This document shows, one piece after another, positions 7,091 to 9,850 of a stretch of 9,850 nt of DNA. The DNA is taken from NCBI GenBank assembly GCA_003445095.1, contig DLVS01000767.1:1-9850 (forward strand). Reading direction: 5' to 3'. Numbering within the stretch: the stretch's first letter is position 1; each line of letters starts with the position of its first letter. Made by a program: the position numbers and the translations under genes. The DNA comes from Verrucomicrobiales bacterium. GTDB lineage: Bacteria; Verrucomicrobiota; Verrucomicrobiia; Limisphaerales; UBA9464. The notes beneath the pieces are model-generated. The model made no database searches. It was not told the origin of the DNA and saw only the letters and a list, made by a program, of their open reading frames with translations.

Positions 7091-8734
7091 ATGCGGGCTT
7101 CGTACTGGATTCTGTCTCTTTTGCTATCTGCGTCCACCTGGCTCTTGGCCGGCACCTATTACATTGACTTCGCCGCAGGCAATGACTCCAGTGACGGAAC
7201 CAGCCCCAGCACCGCGTGGCGTCGTTGTCCAGGCGACCCCAGCGCAACTGGTAACGCTCAGGCAAAATCTCTCCGAGCCGGGGACCTGGTAATCTTTAAG
7301 GGAGGTGTTGTTTACGTCGGAACGATCAAAATCGTTACCTCCGGCACAGCGACGGCACCAATTATTTTCGACGGAAACGACTCCGATTCCTGGGGTTTTG
7401 GCCGGGCGATCATCGACAGAACTCATTTGTCGGGCGCCCGCTGCTTTACCGGCAATGCCAACGTGAGTCACATCGTGATCAGAGGTTTCGAGCTCCGCAA
7501 TTGCGGCGGATACCGCGATGATGATCCGATTCTGTCGACCACGACACCAATCACGAGCCCCCCAGACGGAGTCGGCGTGGACTTCTTTGCGGGCGGGCAC
7601 AAAAATCTGCGATTTGAAAACCTGTACCTCCATCGTATTGGCCAGTGGCGTAACCAAATCCCGTTCAGCGGTGGCAACTCAATCACTGGAACTGGCATTT
7701 CCCTTCAAAACTGCGATGGCGTACTAATCCGCAATTGCGAATTCACCAAGATGCGCAACCCGATCGCCATCAAGTCCATCGCCTTAACCAAAAACATCGA
7801 AGTGGACCGTTGTGATCTCCATGACTACTTCGTTTGGGGAGTTGACATTGCCCCCCGAAAGACAGGGGCCGCCTTCTCCGACATTTGGATCCACGATACG
7901 ATCATTCGCGACTACCATCAATATGACTCGGGGAATTGGTTGGGATATGGAGAAAAGCCTCACACCGATGGCATCTTTTTGCGCACCTCTGGAATATCCT
8001 CTGGCTGGACTAACATTAATGTCTTTAACTGCTCATTCTATACGGACTATCCGGGGAACTCCATTGGTGGAACCGCTTCGATCTACGTGAGTCAGGGGCC
8101 TTCCGTAAACATTTATAACAATGTTTTTAATCGAGACAAGCACACCCGTGTGATTGGAATCATCGGCAACGTAGCCACTACAAATCCGCAATTTATTCGT
8201 ATCTACAATAACTCGTTTCTAAACGGGCCTACTCAGGTCTACATTGCTGGCGAGAGTAACACGTCACGGCGTGCGATCCATATTCGGAATAACATTTTTT
8301 ATCGTACCGGCCAAGCCAACTACACGATGATTAACTACGAGAGCGGAACGTTTCCCAATTCTCTCGATTACAACATTTACTTTGACCCCGCAGTCTCGGC
8401 CTCGAAACGGTATGTCTTTATGTACGCCGGCAACTATCGAACCCTGAGTTCAATACAGAACTCTGGCTACGAGCCCAATGGAAGGTATCTAGATCCTGGC
8501 TACCTCGATATTATACCCACGCTCCCGAGCGCCGACGATTTGCGCTTAACCGTCGGTGCCAACGCGCTGGCTCGCGGAATAAATCTGTCCACTGTGTTCC
8601 AAATCGACAAAGCGAGCCTACCTCGGGTCGCCACTGGCCCATGGGACGTCGGAGCGTATACCGGTGAGGCAACATCAATATCTACACTCGATCCCAATCC
8701 CCCGGTTAATCTTCGTTTAGTATCTCGGGAGTAG
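7091..8734 (+). CDS. Secreted right-handed parallel beta-helix protein
   Basis: The 547-residue product begins with a probable Sec signal peptide (MRASYWILSLLLSASTWLLA), cleaved near residue 20. The mature N-terminus, YYIDFAAGNDSSDGTSPSTAW, is the capping motif of many beta-helix proteins of the pectate-lyase-like fold. Short rung-like repeats of the form hydrophobic-x-N-x-hydrophobic recur: IRNCEF at 213-218, VFNCSF at 311-316, IYNNVF at 341-346, IYNNSF at 371-376, IRNNIF at 398-403. The C-terminus carries GPWDVGAY at 516-523. Such proteins in EPS clusters are usually thought to be polysaccharide lyases, hydrolases or epimerases acting in the periplasm or outside the cell. No catalytic residues can be assigned, so activity is unproven. 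ATG 7091 was preferred over in-frame ATG 7016 because it places the signal peptide at the N-terminus; neither has a Shine-Dalgarno. It is 253 bases after the wzy-like gene and may have its own promoter. Confidence 0.88.
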   Translation: MRASYWILSLLLSASTWLLAGTYYIDFAAGNDSSDGTSPSTAWRRCPGDPSATGNAQAKSLRAGDLVIFKGGVVYVGTIKIVTSGTATAPIIFDGNDSDSWGFGRAIIDRTHLSGARCFTGNANVSHIVIRGFELRNCGGYRDDDPILSTTTPITSPPDGVGVDFFAGGHKNLRFENLYLHRIGQWRNQIPFSGGNSITGTGISLQNCDGVLIRNCEFTKMRNPIAIKSIALTKNIEVDRCDLHDYFVWGVDIAPRKTGAAFSDIWIHDTIIRDYHQYDSGNWLGYGEKPHTDGIFLRTSGISSGWTNINVFNCSFYTDYPGNSIGGTASIYVSQGPSVNIYNNVFNRDKHTRVIGIIGNVATTNPQFIRIYNNSFLNGPTQVYIAGESNTSRRAIHIRNNIFYRTGQANYTMINYESGTFPNSLDYNIYFDPAVSASKRYVFMYAGNYRTLSSIQNSGYEPNGRYLDPGYLDIIPTLPSADDLRLTVGANALARGINLSTVFQIDKASLPRVATGPWDVGAYTGEATSISTLDPNPPVNLRLVSRE

Positions 8735-8875
8735 GTAAGGGCGAGGGCTTCACCTCGGGCCGCTACCCGCCATTCGGTGCAACTCGACGATCGCGCGGAG
8801 CGGAAGCCACGAGAATTATCTGGTGTGGCGAAACCGCTCGGTAGGCCTTTGAGAGCGGCCACGCGGCTTTACTAG
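8735..8875. other. 141-base GC-rich spacer with short inverted repeats
   Basis: This spacer between the beta-helix gene and the GT4 gene holds two small potential stem-loops. One is CGAGG/CCTCG at 8742-8746 and 8753-8757 with a six-base loop. The other is CCGCTC/GAGCGG at 8834-8839 and 8853-8858 with a 13-base loop, ending 17 bases before the next start. Neither is followed by a T-run, so I do not call a terminator. No ribosome-binding site precedes the start at 8876. Confidence 0.4.
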
Positions 8876-9850
8876 ATGAGGAAAGTACTGTTTATCGCTC
8901 ACTTCTTTCCCCCGATTGGGGGGGCGGGTGTTCAGCGTCCTGTCAAGTTCGTTAAGCACCTTTCCTCATTCGGCCTTGACCCGGTGGTTTTGACTGAGGA
9001 AGCGCAGCCAGGTAGCCGCTGGAAGCCGGAAGACCTCTCTCTCTTAGCAGATATTCGTTCTGAGACTGTGGTTCACCGAACCGTGTGGAGTGTGCCTCCA
9101 CCCGGCTCTCCTCCCCGAACGATCAGGGAGGCGCGATATGCAGCTTACCTCGACGCGGGAGCTCACCTGATTCAGACGCACCGGCCGGATGTCATCTTCG
9201 TGACGATGTCACCCTTCGGCGACGCGCGAATCGCGGCTGCACTCGCTCATCAATTTCGTATCCCGTGGGTGGCGGATCTACGGGATCCTTGGGCGCTAGA
9301 TGAAGTTCAGATTTATCGGTCTCGTTGGCATCGCCGACGAGAGCGATTATTGATGCAACACTCTTTGGCCTCGGCAGCAAGCATCATCCTCAACACACCT
9401 GAAGCCGCGACCCGGTTTCGCCAGAGCTTCCCTCAGCTTGCCGAGCGCGCCCGAGTCTCAATCACCAACGGTTACGATGTGGAGGATTTCCGCGGGCCAA
9501 CACCCTCTAACTCGCCAACGCAATTCACGATCATCCACTCAGGATACCTACACACCGACATCGGATTGCACCAGTGTCGTAACTGGTGGCTGTACCAGTG
9601 CCTCGGCCGGATCGAGAAAGGAATCGAGATTCTTCCACGATCTCACTTCTATCTGATGCAAGCGCTGGAACGTTGGCTCCAAGAGGACCCCACCATTCAC
9701 AACACTGTTAGATTAGTTTTGATTGGCGTAACCTCTCGAGCGGACAGAGAGCTCGTGCATAACTCCTCTGCCCGCGAGCTGGTGGAGTTCATAGGCTATC
9801 AACCCCACGCGGAATGCGTCCGTCGTATTGAAACAGCCGACGTTTTGTTT
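8876..9850 (+). CDS. Glycosyltransferase family 4-like, 3' partial
   Basis: The frame starts at ATG 8876, directly after an in-frame TAG (8873-8875), and stays open to the right edge for 325 codons, so the C-terminus is missing. The N-terminus, VLFIAHFFPPIGGAGVQRP at 4-22, is the signature of a GT4-like (GT-B fold) N-terminal acceptor domain. Other recognisable parts are DVIFVTMSPFGDARIAA at 105-121, VADLRDPWA at 132-140, ITNGYDVEDF at 196-205 at the inter-domain linker, and the start of the nucleotide-sugar domain (TIIHSGYL at 218-225, VRLVLIGV at 278-285, VEFIGYQP at 303-310). The expected role is cytoplasmic transfer of a sugar to the lipid-linked repeat unit. The EX7E region is beyond the window. 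No Shine-Dalgarno is visible. It probably belongs to the same EPS cluster as the upstream genes; its donor sugar is unknown. Confidence 0.9.
   Translation, partial: MRKVLFIAHFFPPIGGAGVQRPVKFVKHLSSFGLDPVVLTEEAQPGSRWKPEDLSLLADIRSETVVHRTVWSVPPPGSPPRTIREARYAAYLDAGAHLIQTHRPDVIFVTMSPFGDARIAAALAHQFRIPWVADLRDPWALDEVQIYRSRWHRRRERLLMQHSLASAASIILNTPEAATRFRQSFPQLAERARVSITNGYDVEDFRGPTPSNSPTQFTIIHSGYLHTDIGLHQCRNWWLYQCLGRIEKGIEILPRSHFYLMQALERWLQEDPTIHNTVRLVLIGVTSRADRELVHNSSARELVEFIGYQPHAECVRRIETADVLF

Noticed and set aside
7124..7657. A 177-codon minus-strand frame opposite the beta-helix gene.
   Set aside because: It lies opposite a clear signal-peptide/beta-helix gene and has no recognisable domain.
1..9850. 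Mobile elements, tRNA/rRNA genes, CRISPR arrays and long repeats.
   Set aside because: Nothing resembling these was seen on reading; the window is filled by glycan-biosynthesis genes and short spacers.

Overview
The window is part of a bacterial exopolysaccharide (EPS) or surface-glycan biosynthesis cluster. All seven genes lie on the + strand and cover most of the sequence. The genes are chromosomal in style. I see no transposase, integrase, phage gene, tRNA, rRNA or CRISPR array. The moderate-to-high G+C, the near absence of Shine-Dalgarno sequences and the protein repertoire would suit a Verrucomicrobiota- or Acidobacteriota-like environmental bacterium. That assignment rests on remembered family resemblance and is tentative.

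Layout: (1) 2-2200, 5'-truncated fusion of a NodB-like polysaccharide deacetylase domain with a GT4 glycosyltransferase; (2) 2217-3092, GT2 (GT-A fold) glycosyltransferase; (3) 3093-3352, non-coding, with a sigma-54-type -24/-12 sequence at 3115-3131; (4) 3353-4309, second GT2 glycosyltransferase of the WbbL/rhamnosyltransferase type; (5) 4306-5466, CapA-family (PGA_cap metallophosphatase-like) protein, translationally coupled to gene 4 by an ATGA overlap; (6) 5479-6837, polytopic O-antigen ligase/polymerase-like (Wzy-type) protein; (7) 6838-7090, non-coding, AT-rich at its 3' half; (8) 7091-8734, secreted right-handed parallel beta-helix protein; (9) 8735-8875, non-coding; (10) 8876-9850, GT4 glycosyltransferase that runs off the right edge.

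Proposed joint function (inference): the glycosyltransferases build a lipid-linked oligosaccharide repeat unit on the cytoplasmic face of the membrane. The Wzy-like protein polymerises flipped units in the periplasm. The beta-helix protein binds, cleaves or epimerises the polymer outside the cytoplasm. The deacetylase-like domain may trim acetyl groups, and CapA has an undefined accessory role. Flippase, initiating phosphoglycosyltransferase and export genes are not in the window and would be expected next to it.

No wholly new system is apparent. The most informative observations are the sigma-54-like promoter in front of the GT2-capA-wzy set, the deacetylase-GT4 fusion, and a CapA protein without a membrane anchor inside a heteropolysaccharide operon.
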